Shown here piece by piece: positions 61,800-64,000 of a DNA stretch of 64,000 bases. The DNA lies in NCBI GenBank assembly GCA_949825025.1, contig OX463778.1, positions 49,810,829 through 49,874,828 on the forward strand. Reading direction: 5' to 3'. Both the position numbers and the translations under genes were made by a program. Position 1 is the first letter of the stretch. Every line of letters begins with the position of its first letter. The stretch is from Siphlonurus alternatus (lineage: Eukaryota > Arthropoda > Insecta > Ephemeroptera > Siphlonuridae). The notes beneath the pieces were generated by a model. That model was given only the letters and a program-made list of their open reading frames with translations. It was not told the DNA's origin and made no database searches.

Positions 61800-63220
61800 A
61801 AAAATATATAATATAAAATATAACAAAATTTTCACACTGTTGTAAAAAGTGACAGTAATAATATACAGTTAGTAATTAATTTTAACATTTTTTAAATTAA
61901 TTTACATTATTTTATCTTTGAAATAATTAAATGGTAAAGATATAATTTTTTATCACTTGTCCTGAAAAATATGTAAAAATCACGTATTTAATGTTCTTAA
62001 GCAACATTTGATGGCGTTCGATTTAATTCAGTTATGTGGCAAAAGGGCTGTGACATTGGGTGGTTTCATATTTCTTAAAGCACCAGAAGAGAACCGCTCC
62101 AATTTGGTTCCTGGCTGCACCACTGGTTTGATTTAAGCTAGTAGGTCTTGTAGGTGAATAAGTAGGTCTACCTACTATAAGTGCTTTCGAGTGACGTCAT
62201 CATAGCGGATTTAATGTCATTTGTCTGTACAATTTACCATCAGAATTGCTCATAAGTTTTTACCTTATCTAAAATATCATAAACAATAATAATATACTTA
62301 GTTTTACTCAACGATTACAGCATTAAATTTGAAGGTAGCTTCAGTTAAATTGAAGTTAATAATCAAGAGCGATTGATCGAGAAGTTTCAGGGTTCAGTAG
62401 TCAGTCTAATGAAACAACCTGATCATCACGTGATTCAAACTGTCCAACTTACATCAAATTAAAAAGGTCCGTCCTCATGCTGAATGAATTCCATTTTATA
62501 TTCCTTAATAATTTTCAATTAATGGATTCCAAAATTTTGAAATTATTGAATTATTATTTGACTAATTGAAATATGTAAATTATGATTGTAATATTTAAAG
62601 ATTCCTAAGAATAAAAATAAACACACAAAAATAAAAACAATCTTTTTATAATAGAGAAACCAGCTTTTTTTTATTTTTTTTTGGGGGGGGGGATTGATAT
62701 TTGAGCAAAAGTAGACCAATCCCCAATAGGCAGCTTAAATTAATTATAGAACTAAATATCCTCATTAAATTGTAATTAATGTGGTATATATAATAGATGT
62801 GTGGCAAGCATGACTACATCTTTTTATTACATTTTTACATTTCTGGGGATCACGGGCGTTTATTTACTAATTTTACTATAATCAATAATTAATCATAAGG
62901 ACGGGGGGAAGGGGGGTCACATTTACATGGGGTGTGTTACAAAATAAATAATCTTGTTAATATAAAGGATTTTAACATGTAATTTGAGTACAAAATTTTA
63001 ACAATAAAAACACGTTCTTTCATATTATATATGTAATATAATGTCATTTAAAGTGATAAAAAATAACATTATTAACATATTTAAAAAAAGGACTTTTATA
63101 TAATAAATCCTTTTATATGCATCAAACTGTTTAATCTGAACTGTATATAGCGTAATTACGTATTTTACATTATTTCCTTTCTGACATGAATACATTAGCT
63201 TTCAATTCAACGAAGAGGTG
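61800..63220. other. AT-rich stretch with one CRE
   Basis: A perfect TGACGTCA lies at 62192-62199 beside TAGGTCTACCTA. G-runs occur near 62682 and 62902. No gene recognised. Confidence 0.45.
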
Positions 63221-63296
63221 GAGGCATGCGATCGATATATATGATGGTGCGCCGTGCGATGTGCTGCTTGTAAAACGAGCACACCGAGCGCGCGCA

Positions 63297-64000
<704 letters not shown>

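Overview
The window is AT-rich, intron- and repeat-rich animal DNA, almost certainly arthropod and most likely insect. The evidence is a spliced nicotinic acetylcholine receptor (nAChR) subunit gene of the insect alpha6 type with duplicated, alternative TM2 exons, plus a 5S-rRNA-headed SINE, fold-back MITE-like elements and long GA/CT and TA microsatellites. There is no bacterial gene organisation; nearly all open frames are chance frames in AT-rich or low-complexity DNA. I cannot place the species below arthropod/insect.

Region 1 (1-about 13.8 kb, + strand) holds the 3' half of an nAChR alpha6-like gene. Two 87-nt exons in identical phase (2540-2626 and 3147-3233) each encode a complete alternative TM2 segment and its TM2-TM3 loop. 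They are followed by a shared TM3 exon (5557-5666) and a terminal exon (12921-13403) with the cytoplasmic loop, TM4 and stop codon. The exons for the signal peptide, ligand-binding domain and TM1 must lie 5' of the window. The 7.25-kb intron before the last exon contains a perfect-ended hairpin, CpG-rich islets and a TA tract.

Region 2 (about 13.8-41 kb) is intergenic as far as I can see. It contains an old full-length 5S-headed SINE (25288-25630), two 365-bp almost perfectly palindromic elements in TTAA sites (31976-32348, 35056-35428), other hairpins, a (GA)38 tract, an A49 tract and several short GC/CpG-rich islets, some with perfect TGACGTCA sites. No coding gene is recognised.

Region 3 (about 41-64 kb) begins with a long GC-rich block that looks like a promoter/5'UTR (41.2-43.3 kb). 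It leads into a short exon (43338-43416) encoding a classic signal peptide and ending at a splice donor. This is the probable first coding exon of a secreted or membrane protein on the + strand. I see no following exon, so its first intron would be at least 20.5 kb. That stretch carries two young minus-strand SINE copies, one more TTAA palindrome (57434-57775), a family of hairpins sharing GATTCAC/GTTATCCAG motifs, and long CT and TA microsatellites.

The most informative content is the alternative TM2 exon pair, which changes pore-lining residues of an insecticide-target receptor, and the set of palindromic TTAA-flanked elements.
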